From: Phaeobacter sp. J2-8
GTDB taxonomy: Bacteria > Pseudomonadota > Alphaproteobacteria > Rhodobacterales > Rhodobacteraceae
NCBI RefSeq assembly: GCF_022867865.1
Contig: NZ_JALIEC010000002.1
Span: 496,001-560,000 of the forward strand
Length of the DNA: 64,000 bases
Reading direction: 5' to 3'
This document shows, piece after piece, positions 17,506 through 27,420 of this stretch; position 1 is the first letter of the stretch, and every line of letters begins with the position of its first letter. The position numbers were made by a program, and so were the translations under genes. The notes under the pieces are model-generated. The model was not told the origin of the DNA, made no database searches, and was given only the letters and a program-made list of their open reading frames with translations.

Positions 17506-18798
17506 ATGACCGACGCCCCGCAATACGGCTTTGACACGCTGCAAATCCACGCCGGTGCCCGCCCCGACCCCGCCACCGGCGCACGTCAGATACCGATTTA
17601 CCAAACAACGGCCTATGTGTTCCGCGATGCGGAACATGCGGCGGCGCTGTTTAACCTTCAGGAAGTCGGATATATCTATTCCCGCCTGACCAACCCGACT
17701 GTGGCCGCCCTTCAGGAACGTCTTGCCACGCTCGAAGGTGGTGTGGGTGCCGTCTGCTGTTCGTCGGGGCACGCGGCCCAGATCATGGCGCTGTTTCCGC
17801 TGATGGGGCCCGGTTTGAATGTGGTGGTGTCGACCCGGCTTTATGGCGGTTCGATCACCCAGTTCAGCCAGACAATCAAACGCTTTGGCTGGTCGGCGAA
17901 ATTTGTCGATTTCGACGATATGGATGCGGTTGCAGCAGCGATTGATGACGACACCCGCGCGGTGTTCTGTAAATCCGTGGCCAACCCCGGCGGCTATATC
18001 ACCGACATTGCAGCGGCGGCCAAAGTGGCCGATGCGGCGGGCATTCCGCTGATCGTCGACAACACATCGGCCACGCCCTATCTGTGCAAGCCGATCGACC
18101 ATGGCGCGACGCTTGTCGTGCATTCGATGACCAAATATCTGACCGGCAACGGCACTGTGACCGGCGGCGTGGTCGTGGATTCAGGCAAATTCGACTGGTC
18201 CGCATCCGACAAATTCCCGTCTCTCAGCGCACCGGAGCCCGCCTATCACGGGCTGACCTTTGCGGAAACCTTTGGCCCGCTGGCCTTCACCTTCCACGGC
18301 ATTGCCATCGGGTTGCGCGATCTGGGCATGACGCTCAATCCACAGGCGGCGCATTACACGCTGATGGGCATTGAAACGCTGTCGTTGCGGATGGAACGCC
18401 ATGTGCAAAACGCGGAAAAGATCGCCGCATGGCTGGAAGGCCACGACGCGGTTGCGGCTGTGACCTATGCCGGTCTGCCGACGTCGCCCTATGCCGAGCG
18501 CAAAGCGCGGCTTTGCCCCAAGGGCGCCGGCGGTCTGTTCACCATTGCGTTGAAAGATGGCTATGACGCCTGTGTCAAATTCGTGGATTCGCTGGAAATT
18601 TTCAGCCATGTCGCCAATCTTGGGGACACCCGCAGCCTGGTGATCCATTCCGCATCGACCACCCACCGCCAGCTGACAGCGGAACAGCAAACCGCCGCAG
18701 GGGCCGGGCCCGATGTGGTGCGTCTGTCCATCGGGATCGAAGATGCCGCAGATCTGATCGCCGATCTTGATCAGGCATTGGCCAAAGCCTCCGCCTGA
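17506..18798 (+). CDS. metY: O-acetylhomoserine sulfhydrylase (aminocarboxypropyltransferase)
   Basis: A 430-residue PLP enzyme of the Cys/Met metabolism family that makes homocysteine from O-acetylhomoserine and sulfide. PLP lysine is Lys210 in HSMTKYLTGNG; YSRLTNPT (near residue 58), CSSGHAAQ, VDNTSATPY and the C-terminal VRLSIGIEDAADL block are typical of MetY rather than MetB. The start follows GAAGGAGG. It stands alone, behind a structured leader, and ends before a clear terminator. Its sulfide could come from the cysH/cysI operon near 59-61 kb. Confidence 0.93.
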   Translation: MTDAPQYGFDTLQIHAGARPDPATGARQIPIYQTTAYVFRDAEHAAALFNLQEVGYIYSRLTNPTVAALQERLATLEGGVGAVCCSSGHAAQIMALFPLMGPGLNVVVSTRLYGGSITQFSQTIKRFGWSAKFVDFDDMDAVAAAIDDDTRAVFCKSVANPGGYITDIAAAAKVADAAGIPLIVDNTSATPYLCKPIDHGATLVVHSMTKYLTGNGTVTGGVVVDSGKFDWSASDKFPSLSAPEPAYHGLTFAETFGPLAFTFHGIAIGLRDLGMTLNPQAAHYTLMGIETLSLRMERHVQNAEKIAAWLEGHDAVAAVTYAGLPTSPYAERKARLCPKGAGGLFTIALKDGYDACVKFVDSLEIFSHVANLGDTRSLVIHSASTTHRQLTAEQQTAAGAGPDVVRLSIGIEDAADLIADLDQALAKASA

Positions 18799-18825
18799 AC
18801 AATGCACATTTCGTGAGTGCGAAAA

Positions 18826-18855
18826 CGGTCCCGCCCTTTCAGGCGGGGCCGTATT
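18826..18855 (+). terminator. Rho-independent terminator after metY
   Basis: CGGTCCCGCC and GGCGGGGCCG pair around CTTTCA (18826-18851), followed by TATTTAGTTTT. It separates metY from the convergent SIMPL gene and may work for both. Confidence 0.75.
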
Positions 18856-18872
18856 TAGTTTTCAGAACCAGA

Positions 18873-19595
18873 TTAGTTTTCAAGACCATAAACGATGGTG
18901 ATCTGGGCGTTGAAATTCAGCTCTCCCGCCGCAACCGGCATGCCGTCCCCAACCATCATCGCCTCGGCCCGGGCAAAGACCGGCCCCGGGGCGGATCCTG
19001 TGCCGGGCTCGAAAATCTCACTTATGTCGCCCAGCGTCACACCGGCAGCATCGGCGTAAAGTTGCGCCCGTGCACGGGCATCCGCCACCGCAAGACGGCG
19101 GGCCTCATCCAAGACCGGACCGGGATCGCGCAGCCCAAAGGAAATGCCGGAAAACCGGTTTGACCCGCTGTCCAGCATCACCGCAAGCACATCCCCCAAC
19201 CGGGCCATATCCGACACCCGAATGGTCAGATCATTCTGGGCAACAAAGCCGTCAATCACCGGTGTTTCCGGCGGGGTGGACCGGCTGCGGTCGCGCCAGA
19301 CCGGGTCAAGCCGCAGCGAACTTGTCTGAACATCCCGCGGGGCGATGCCCATCTCGGTCAGGGCGGCAAAAAGCTTCTGAATGTCTTCGTTGACCTGCGC
19401 CATTGCATCACGTGCTTCGCGCGCCTCATGTGCCACGCCAAGATGCACCGTCGCCATGTCCGGCACCGCCGTGGCGCGCCCCTCGCCGGTCACTGTGACA
19501 TGGGGTGCACGATCATCGGCCATGGCCGCCCCCGACAGCCCCAGGGGAATCATCAAGGTGATGACAAAAGCCCTTACACTCAAATGTCTCAACAT
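18873..19595 (-). CDS. SIMPL-domain (DUF541) periplasmic protein
   Basis: A 240-residue exported SIMPL-domain protein. The signal peptide is MLRHLSVRAFVITLMIPLGL..AMA, cleaved before DDRAPHVTVTGEG; the VTGEGRATAVPDMATVHLGV start and the late Ala-rich helix VADARARAQLYADAAGVTLG are hallmarks of the family. The start at 19595 was chosen because it gives the signal peptide directly; an upstream in-frame Met adds a non-signal stretch. SIMPL proteins form periplasmic assemblies linked to envelope or oxidative stress; function here is unproven. Confidence 0.88.
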   Translation of the reverse strand: MLRHLSVRAFVITLMIPLGLSGAAMADDRAPHVTVTGEGRATAVPDMATVHLGVAHEAREARDAMAQVNEDIQKLFAALTEMGIAPRDVQTSSLRLDPVWRDRSRSTPPETPVIDGFVAQNDLTIRVSDMARLGDVLAVMLDSGSNRFSGISFGLRDPGPVLDEARRLAVADARARAQLYADAAGVTLGDISEIFEPGTGSAPGPVFARAEAMMVGDGMPVAAGELNFNAQITIVYGLEN

Positions 19596-19779
19596 CAGCA
19601 CTGCCTTTATGTTATGAAAGCGATATTCGCGACAAAGATGCGCGTGACCAGGAAGGCGCACAACCTCTGGTTCGTAACATTATGGTGTCGCGGCTTTTTC
19701 TCGGCAGGAAGCTGCTGTAAAATGGGTGGAAGACGGGTCAGACTTGCGTGACCCATGAAGGAGTGCGAAAGCCGGAGAG

Positions 19780-22700
19780 ATGAAACCAGATTTTGCTCTG
19801 TTGCTTTCCTTTGACGGGATTGCTCTGTTGCGGCGCGCCTCGGCTGATGGCGCGGCCAGGCGATGGCTGGCGTCAATTGGGTGTTGTTTCGCCCGAATTG
19901 CCGGATTTGTCTGAAACCCTGATCGCCCTGCGCGAACGCGTGACCAAGGGCGATTGCGAAGTCAAATTGATCCTGCCGACCGAGCAGGTGAAGTTTCTGG
20001 ACATTGTCGCACCTGCGCCGGGGATTTCCAATCCAGAGGCCGTCGAAGCCGCGCTTGATGGCGCGACGCCCTATGCCATTGACGATTTGGTCTATGATTT
20101 CCACCGCGACGGCGACCATATCCATGTGGCGGCGGTGGCGCGGGAAACACTTGACGAGGCAGAGCAATTTGCCATCCTGCATGGTTTCCTGCCCCTTGGT
20201 TTTGTCTCGGATGTGGCAAAAGACGCCGGTTTCCAGCGCGAGCCGTTTTTTGGCCCGACGCAAAAGGCGCTGACCACCCTGACCCCCGGCATGACGGTCC
20301 AGGGGGATGATACCCCGGTTGCCATTCTGGACGATCTGGCGGAACCGGTCCCCCCGGTGCAAGCCCCCCAAGCGCAAGAAAAACCTGCGCCAGAAACTCC
20401 CCGGGCAAAGCCCGAGGCCAGTGCGCCCAAGTCAGATACGCCTGCGCCGCCAAAAGCCAAAGCCGCGCCCGCCGCGCCAAAAGAGCGCCCGACAGAGGAA
20501 CGCCCGGTAAAGGCAAAGCCGGACGCCAAGACAGCTGCGCCCGCGCCACAGCCCGCAACGCCGAAACCCGCCAGCGCACCAACCGCAAAGACCCCTCCGC
20601 AACCAGAGGGTCAGGCCGCAGGCAAGACACCCGCAGCGCCGAAACCTGATGCCGCGCGGGACACCGACACATCGCCCAAGACACCCGAAGTCAAAGCAGC
20701 CCCCCCGGCGCTCAAGCCCGAGGCAGACGTCCCGCCTCTGCCTTCATTCAAGAAGAAACAGCGCCCCGGCCCTGTGGAAGACGCAGGCAACCGCAAAGAT
20801 CCGCCCGCTGTGCCGGTTGCCAATCCCAATGCCCCACCCCCGCCCGGCCCAAAGGTGCCACCAAGTGTCTCGGCCATGCCGCCGGAACCTGCAACGCCGG
20901 GATTCAGCAGCATTCGGGCCAACCGCGACGCACCAGCGCCACGCGCCAGCAAAAATCTGACAGCGCGGCCCGAAAACCTGCGCGGTCCGGCATCTGACAC
21001 GCCGGTATCGCCCCCTAAACCCCGCGATGTGGCGGATGAGATCGCGGCAAGCGCACGGGCGTCGTTTACGATGCGCCCGAAACCCAAAGCCGACAACGAC
21101 GGGGATAACGACAGCGACAACATCAGCGACCAGATCGCCGCGACGGCACCAACCGCCACCGCCCCGACCGCAGAGGCCACCCCATCCACCGCCAGCGGGA
21201 TAATCGCCCGCGCCTCTGCCGGGATTGGCAAAAACATCGGCTTTGCCAGCCGCCGCACCGGCGCGGCGCAAAGCCCGGGCAAACCTGGCAAACCCGCCAA
21301 ACCCAGCCGCAAAGCGCGACTGTCCAAGGTCAAGCCCGGCGACGCGAAAGCGGCAGAGACCGCCGCAGCCGCCGCCGCGCTGGACGAAGGCGACCGAATG
21401 ACGGTTTTTGGCGCGCGCGGCCAGCAAAAGATCGGCGGCAAACCCCGGTTCCTTGGCCTGATGCTGACAGCCGCCCTGATCCTGGCCCTACTCGCGGTCA
21501 GTGCCTGGGCCTCGCTGTTTCTGGACGATGGTCTCGCTTCCTTGTTCCGGCGCAATGTCGAAGGCCCGGCAGTGGCCTCCGCCACCGCGCCCGCCGTGCG
21601 CGACAGCGCGCTTGACACCACCGACCCCGACAGCGCCGCCGCACCGCCCGAAGCGATCCCGCCAACCGCGCTTGCCCTGCCGGACCTCCCCCGCGAAATT
21701 GACCCCGAAGACCCGACTGACATCAACATTGCCTCGCTGAGCGAAGGCCTGCCAAGCCTCAGCCGCGATCTTGTCGAAGAGCAGGTGGATGGCCTCTCGG
21801 TGCCCTTCGAATCCGAGGCCCTGACACCGGAACAAGCCGAGGCCCGCTATGCGGCGACCGGCATCTGGCAACGCGCGCCCATGCCGCCCAACGAGCCAGA
21901 GCAGGCCTTGGTTGGCGAACTTTACGTGGCCTCCATCGACCCCGATGTGGCGGTCGGCGATGCCATTGCCATCCCAACCCAGCGCGAGGCCGACACCGAT
22001 CAGATCCCGCCAACGCAAATCAATCCCTATCCGGCGGATTCTGGATTTACCTTTGACGACAATGGCTTGATCCAGCCGACCGCGCAGGGGGTCTTGCATC
22101 CCGCCGGGTTCACCCTGGTGCTTGGGCCGCCGCCGTTAAAAGCCCCGTTGCGACCGGGGGTGGAATCCGTGACGCCCGCGGCCCTGCCCGCACCAGAAGC
22201 CGGCCAAGACCCGCAATCCTCCGATCCAGCCTCTGACGACGAAAACGCCGCCCTTGCGGCTGCGATTGCCGCCGCCTCGGCTGCGGTGCCGGTGCCCATT
22301 CCAGGCGCCACTCCGGCCCCCGACACATCCGCGCCAACAACCGCAGCAGATCCCAGCCTTGCCGGGCTGCGCCCACGGCCACGCCCCGGTGATTTGATCG
22401 AACAGAATGAACGCGCCAATCTGGGCGGTATCAGCCTTGAGGAACTGCGCCAGAAACGTCCGAAACTGCGTCCGGCGCAAGACCCGGCCAAAACCGAGGC
22501 CGAAAAAGACATCGAAGCCAGCGAACTGGCGGTGGCAAGCTCTCTCAAACCCAACCGCCGACCGACCAACATGGCGACCCTTGTCGACCGCGCGGCCCAG
22601 AACGCCGCAAATTCGGTGGTGGCCGCCGCCGCCCCGGCCGCCGTTGCCCCGCGCACCGTGACGCCGCGCATCCCGTCGAAAACCACCGTCGCCACCGCCG

Positions 22701-22921
22701 CAACGCAAAAGAACGCGATCAATCTGCGCAACGTCAACCTGATCGGCGTATACGGCAAACCGTCAAGCCGCCGGGCGTTGATCCGCCTGTCCAATGGTCG
22801 CTACCAAAAGGTCAAGGTCGGCGACCGGATTGACGGTGGTCGCGTCTCTGCCATTGATGAAGATCGGTTGAACTACGTCAAAAGCGGGCGCAACGTGGTG
22901 TTGCGCATGCCGCGCGGCTGA
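19780..22921 (+). pseudogene. Large bitopic protein: PilM-like head, Pro/Ala linker, GspC-like tail; frame-broken start
   Basis: With one extra C removed at 19856-19857 the gene encodes 1046 residues from ATG 19780 (MKPDFALLLSFDGIALLRRA..). Without that, the long frame has no convincing start. The head (about 1-180) resembles the actin-like PilM/GspL cytoplasmic fold. Residues about 190-550 are a disordered Pro/Ala/Lys-rich linker. One transmembrane helix follows (LMLTAALILALLAVSAWASL). The periplasmic part is acidic and Pro-rich, ending in a GspC/PilP-like domain (LIGVYGKPSSRRALIRLSNG and GDRIDGGRVSAI). It looks like a one-protein bridge between cytoplasm and secretin, but no pilus or secretion genes adjoin. 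Confidence 0.72.
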
Positions 22922-23066
22922 CGGGCCTGCCCCCCCGCGGCTCTGCGTCGCACGGGACACAGAACACAGCCCCCTCGCGCCAATGTGACGGCCTGCCCCT
23001 CTCGACCTGACCCGGTGAAAAGCGCATACAGAGCACACCCCGGCACCCCGTCGGGAAGGAGCCCAA

Positions 23067-25092
23067 ATGCAGCTTTTACGCCTTTTGATCGCTGTGCTTT
23101 TGCTTGCCCTGCCGGTGACGGCACGGGCCGCACAATCCGACATCTACGAGGCCCCAGCCCTGACCGCACAGTTGATCACCGCCGAACAGGGCGTCGCCCC
23201 GGATGCCGGGACGCTGTCCGCCGGTCTGGTTGTGAAAATGCAAGACGGGTGGAAGACCTACTGGCGCTCACCGGGCGAGGTCGGCCTGCCACCGGAACTT
23301 GACTGGGATCAGGCGCAAAATCTGGCCACAGCTGAATTACAATTCCCGGCTCCGACGCGTTTTACCGCATTTGATATCGAAAACTTTGGCTACGGCGATC
23401 AGGTCGTTTTCCCCATTCGCATCACGCTGGATCGTCCCGGGGCCCCCGCCACCTTAACCTCCCGCGTGCGCTTGCTGGTCTGCAAAGAGATCTGCATTCC
23501 CGAAGATTTCACCCTGACCCTGACCCTGCCAAACGACACCGGAATTGACGCCGAGGCCGCTGAAACGATTGCCGCAGCCCTGAGCAAAGTCCCGGCAGAG
23601 GGCGCAGCCACCAACATGTCCCTCGAAGCGGCCCATCTGTCGCAGACCCATCTGACGGTGGCCCTGCACCGTGATCTCGGCTTTCGCACGCCGGATGTCT
23701 TTCCGGAATTGGAAGGCGCGGTTTTCGGCAAACCCATTGTCCGGCTCGATGCCGATCAAACCCGGCTCTGGGCGGAAATCCCACTGCTATATGCGGCGGA
23801 CCCGAATGCCGAGCTGACCCTGACCGTGACCGACGGTCGCTTTGCCGGGACTCTGCCCGCCCCGCTGACCGACACGCTGCCCGCCGCCCCCCAGGCTGGA
23901 CGGGGTCTCTGGGCCATGGCGTTGATCGCGGTTCTGGGCGGTCTGATCCTGAATGTCATGCCCTGCGTCTTGCCGGTTCTGTCGCTGAAACTGGCGGCTG
24001 CGATTGGCAAATCCGATCTCCCCGGCACAGATCCGGGCAGGCTTTCTCTGGGCGGCGTTTGGCGTGCTGACCTTTTTCTGGGCTCTGGCGGCGGCGACCT
24101 GGGGTCTGCAATCCATGGGCCATGCCGTCGGCTGGGGTCTGCAATTTCAAAGCCCGGTATTCCTGACATTGATGATTGTCATTCTGGTGCTGTTTTCCGC
24201 CAAACTGTTTGGCGCGTTCACCCTGAGCCTGCCTTCGGGGCTGCAAACCCATTTGGCCAGTGTCGGGGGCCATGGCCACTTGGGCGATTTCGCCACCGGT
24301 GCCTTTGCTGCGGTGCTGGCAACCCCCTGTTCCGCGCCGTTTCTCGGCACTGCCGTGGCTTTTGCCATGGCGGGCGGCGGGTTGGATATTGCGGTGATCT
24401 TTACCGCGCTTGGCATCGGTCTTGCCCTGCCTTACCTCGCGGTCGCGGCAATGCCCGGCTGTGTGGCTGTCCTGCCCAAACCGGGGCGCTGGATGCTGGT
24501 GGTCAAGGCCGTGATGGCGGGATTGCTGGCCCTGACGGCGGCCTGGCTGTTCCTGGTGCTGGCCAATGTCGCCGGGCTGGCCAATGCGGCCATCACCGCG
24601 CTGTTGGTGGCAATGATCCTGGCAATTCTGATCCTGCCCATCCGCCTGCCCCGGCGGGCCGTTTGGGTCGCGGCCCTGGCTGTGATCGCCGTTGGCCTGC
24701 CTGCTCTGCGCCCCGCCGCGCCGCAATCCGACACCCCGACCGCAGCCAACTGGGCGCCCTTCGACACCGCCGATATCCGTGACCATATCGCAAATGGCAA
24801 GATCGTCTTTGTCGACGTGACTGCGGATTGGTGCCTGACCTGCAAGGCCAACAAATCACTGGTCCTGGAACGGGGCGAGGTCGCCAGCCTGCTGACCTCT
24901 GGCGACATCATCGCCATGCAGGCAGACTGGACCCGCCCTGACCCGGCGATTTCCGAATATCTGGCTGAGTTCAACCGCTACGGCATCCCGTTCAACGCGG
25001 TCTACGGCCCCGCCGCGCCGACCGGGATCGCCCTGCCGGAACTCCTCAGCGCCAAGGCGATATTCCAAGCCATCGAAAAAGCCGGCGGTTGA
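23067..25092 (+). pseudogene. DsbD/ScsB-like thiol:disulfide interchange protein, frame-broken
   Basis: Transfers electrons from cytoplasmic thioredoxin to periplasmic partners. Domains in order: signal peptide (MQLLRLLIAVLLLALPVTARA), periplasmic DsbD-alpha-like domain with LVCKEICIPED (near residue 140), an eight-helix membrane core with NVMPCVLPVLS and LATPCSAPFLG supplying the two membrane cysteines, and a C-terminal thioredoxin-like domain with DWCLTCKAN. The frame breaks in the C-run at 24020-24023; removing one C restores 674 residues. Nearby ccm genes need reduced apocytochrome cysteines, so a role feeding CcmG/CcmH is plausible. Probably a sequencing indel. Confidence 0.87.
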
Positions 25093-25110
25093 CGTCTTTT
25101 GTCATTCGCC

Positions 25111-25158
25111 TGACCTGTCTTTCTCCTGACCAGTCTTTCGCTTGACCAGTCTTTCTCC
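25111..25158. repeat. Three tandem 16-bp repeats
   Basis: TGACCTGTCTTTCTCC, TGACCAGTCTTTCGCT and TGACCAGTCTTTCTCC follow one another without a gap between the convergent dsbD-like and ccmI genes. Unit 16 bp, 13-15 of 16 identical. Confidence 0.8.
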
Positions 25159-25164
25159 TGGATC

Positions 25165-25200
25165 AAATATCCCGGGGAGTGTGAGGGGCTGGCCCCTCAT
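25165..25200. repeat. AAATATCCCGGGG intergenic repeat, single copy
   Basis: A 36-bp module beginning AAATATCCCGGGG and ending with the hairpin GAGGGGCTGGCCCCTC. About 33 of 36 bases match the terminal module of the array at 40189-40319 in inverse orientation, and the start of the array at 42653. Like them it lies between two convergent gene ends, where it could act as a bidirectional terminator. Confidence 0.75.
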
Positions 25201-25222
25201 TCCCGCCCCGACAACAATCGCT

Positions 25223-26371
25223 TCAGCCGCCGTTTGCTGCCAAACCCTGCGCCACGATCGCATGGCGGGGATCCTCCGCCGCCAGGGTCGACAACAGACC
25301 CTCTGCGGCGCGATAAGCCTCCAGCGCCTTGTCAGATTGCCCCAGCACGCCATAGGCCCGCCCAAGCTGTAGCCAGCCGTCAAGATCCTCCGGCGTCTCC
25401 TGCAAGCGCTCTGCCAAACCGGCCACCATCGATTGGATGAAATCCGCCCGATCATCGGCTGTCATCTCTGCTGCGGCGGCCACGTCGTCGGCGCTTGGAC
25501 CCCGTACTGTCACAAAGTCAGACATTGCTACCGCCGCGTCTCCGGTGGTGGTGCTGATGCGGTTGATCTCGCGGATGAAATATTCCATCCAGGGCTGCGC
25601 GGTTTCCTCCTGGGACAACCGCAACACCAACAGCGCACGCGCCTCTGTCACCTGACCGTCCTGTTCCAGCCATTGCGCCTTATAGAAAATCGCCGCCGGG
25701 TTCAGCACATCCATGTCCAGCGCGCGGTCAATCGCTGCCGCCGCCGATTGCGTCACAATGCCATCAGCCGCCGCAATCAAGGCTTCGGCGTATTGCGTCA
25801 CATGGCCTGCACGGGTGTCAGGGCGATCAAGGATTTCCGCCAGCGCCGCAACCGCGTCCTGATACCGGCCCATCTGCATATAGGTCTGGGCCAAAAGCTC
25901 CCAGCCCTCGATCGGCCCGCCACTTTCATCGGCTTGAAGGCGGGCTTTCAGACGCTCTGCAAGTTCGACAATCTTTTGATCCTCGCCCCGTTCCGCCGCA
26001 CGTTCGGCAAACGGTTGGCTGGAAATACCGGGCGCGCCTGTCGCCAGATAAACGCCCCCCGCCAGCAACGGCACCATGACGGCCATCACAAAAAGCGCCG
26101 CCGTGCCGCCGGTTCTGATCTTGCCACCATCGCCGCCCTGACGTTCCACCGCCAACATGCGCCGTTTGATTTCCAGTGCTGCGGCCTCGGCCTCCTGCGG
26201 GGAAATCACACCGCGCACACGTTCCGCATCGACCTCTTTCAACTGGTCGACAAAGATGGCCAAGGCCCCTTCGCGGTGCCCGACCTGCGCCGTGCCACGC
26301 CGCCACAGCGGCAAAAGGATGATCAAACCGGCCAAAATCGCCATCAGCGCGGCGGGTATCCAGAAATTCAT
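25223..26371 (-). CDS. ccmI: Cytochrome c maturation protein CcmI
   Basis: A 382-residue apocytochrome c chaperone. Two N-terminal transmembrane helices (about residues 4-24 and 92-112) flank a cytoplasmic loop with a leucine-zipper-like stretch, followed by a long periplasmic TPR domain (EGWELLAQTYMQMGRYQDAV; LDGWLQLGRAYGVLGQSDKA) that holds apocytochrome c. It starts 3 bases after the ccmH stop and is the last gene of ccmF-ccmG-ccmH-ccmI. Confidence 0.93.
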   Translation of the reverse strand: MNFWIPAALMAILAGLIILLPLWRRGTAQVGHREGALAIFVDQLKEVDAERVRGVISPQEAEAAALEIKRRMLAVERQGGDGGKIRTGGTAALFVMAVMVPLLAGGVYLATGAPGISSQPFAERAAERGEDQKIVELAERLKARLQADESGGPIEGWELLAQTYMQMGRYQDAVAALAEILDRPDTRAGHVTQYAEALIAAADGIVTQSAAAAIDRALDMDVLNPAAIFYKAQWLEQDGQVTEARALLVLRLSQEETAQPWMEYFIREINRISTTTGDAAVAMSDFVTVRGPSADDVAAAAEMTADDRADFIQSMVAGLAERLQETPEDLDGWLQLGRAYGVLGQSDKALEAYRAAEGLLSTLAAEDPRHAIVAQGLAANGG

Positions 26372-26374
26372 GCC

Positions 26375-26854
26375 TCAGGTGTCTTTCTTGTCCATCTCGG
26401 CGTCAAAACGCGCCATCAATTCACCGACTTTTGCCTCGTCCTCTGGGCTAAGTCCCTCGGGGGCCGTGCCCGCCTTGCGACGTCGCAACGCCGACGCCGC
26501 AGCCATGCCCCCCAACCCCAAAAGCGCAAACGGCGCCAGCCATAATGCATAGGTCGTGGGTTTGAACGGCGGCTTGAACAACACGTAATCACCGTAGCGA
26601 TCCACCAGATATTGCACCACCTCGGCATCGCTATCCCCCGCGACCAACCGCTCGCGGATCAGGATGCGCAGATCGCGCGCCACCCCGGCGTTCGAACTGT
26701 CAATCGGTTCGTTCTGACAAACGACACAGCGGATATCGCGGGAAATGTCGCGCGCGCGCGCCTCCAATGCCGGATCGTCAAGGATCTCGTCCGGCTCCAC
26801 CGCCGCTGCAACACTGGCCAATGCGATCAGACAGACAGCAAGAACCTGTCTCAC
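26375..26854 (-). CDS. ccmH: Cytochrome c haem-lyase subunit CcmH
   Basis: A 159-residue membrane-anchored thiol oxidoreductase that reduces the CXXCH motif of apocytochrome c. The signal peptide is followed by the conserved RCVVCQN motif (Cys43, Cys46), the three-helix bundle and a C-terminal transmembrane helix (YALWLAPFALLGLGGMAAAS). It overlaps ccmG by 4 bases and ccmI follows by 3. Length and motif match CcmH/CycL. Confidence 0.95.
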   Translation of the reverse strand: MRQVLAVCLIALASVAAAVEPDEILDDPALEARARDISRDIRCVVCQNEPIDSSNAGVARDLRILIRERLVAGDSDAEVVQYLVDRYGDYVLFKPPFKPTTYALWLAPFALLGLGGMAAASALRRRKAGTAPEGLSPEDEAKVGELMARFDAEMDKKDT

Positions 26855-27420
26855 GATCCCGCACCCGCCGCCCGCGCAGCAGCAAGGGCGTCGCGCAATT
26901 CATCCTGGGCCTGTGCGCTGGCAATCGGCCCGACATAGCGCCAGACCACCGTGCCTTCGGCATTCACAAGGAAGCTTTCAGGCACCCCGGAAATTCCCCA
27001 TTCGATCCCGGCACGCCCGGACAGATCCGACCCGATCCGTTGATAGGGATTTCCCAGCTCGTTCAGCCAATCACGGGCGGCCTCGGGCTTGTCCTTGTAG
27101 TTTATACCGAAAAGCGGAAAACCCTCACTCGCGGCCAGCCGCGTCAGCACCTTGTGCTCGGCCCGGCAAGGTACACACCAGGAGGCAAAGACATTGACCA
27201 GCACGGGCTCGCCCGCCGCAGCCAGATCCGCGGTTTTCAAACCCGGCACATCCACACCATCGACGGCATCCAGCTCAAAGGCCGGCGCCGGATGGGATAC
27301 CAGGGCCGACGGGATGGCATTGGGATCGCGATCCGGGTTCAACCCCCAAAGAAAGAAACCGCCAATCACAATCACCACCGCAACCGGCAGCATCACCAGA
27401 ACACGTTGCATCTTTTTCAC
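26851..27420 (-). CDS. ccmG: Thiol:disulfide interchange protein CcmG/DsbE
   Basis: A 189-residue periplasmic thioredoxin-like protein anchored by an N-terminal helix (about residues 6-26). The WCVPC active site (Cys82, Cys85) and the GINYKDKPEAARDWL and SGVPESFLVN cis-Pro region are typical of CcmG. It passes electrons from the DsbD-like protein to CcmH/apocytochrome. ATGA overlaps with ccmF and ccmH indicate tight translational coupling. Confidence 0.95.
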   Translation of the reverse strand: MKKMQRVLVMLPVAVVIVIGGFFLWGLNPDRDPNAIPSALVSHPAPAFELDAVDGVDVPGLKTADLAAAGEPVLVNVFASWCVPCRAEHKVLTRLAASEGFPLFGINYKDKPEAARDWLNELGNPYQRIGSDLSGRAGIEWGISGVPESFLVNAEGTVVWRYVGPIASAQAQDELRDALAAARAAGAGS

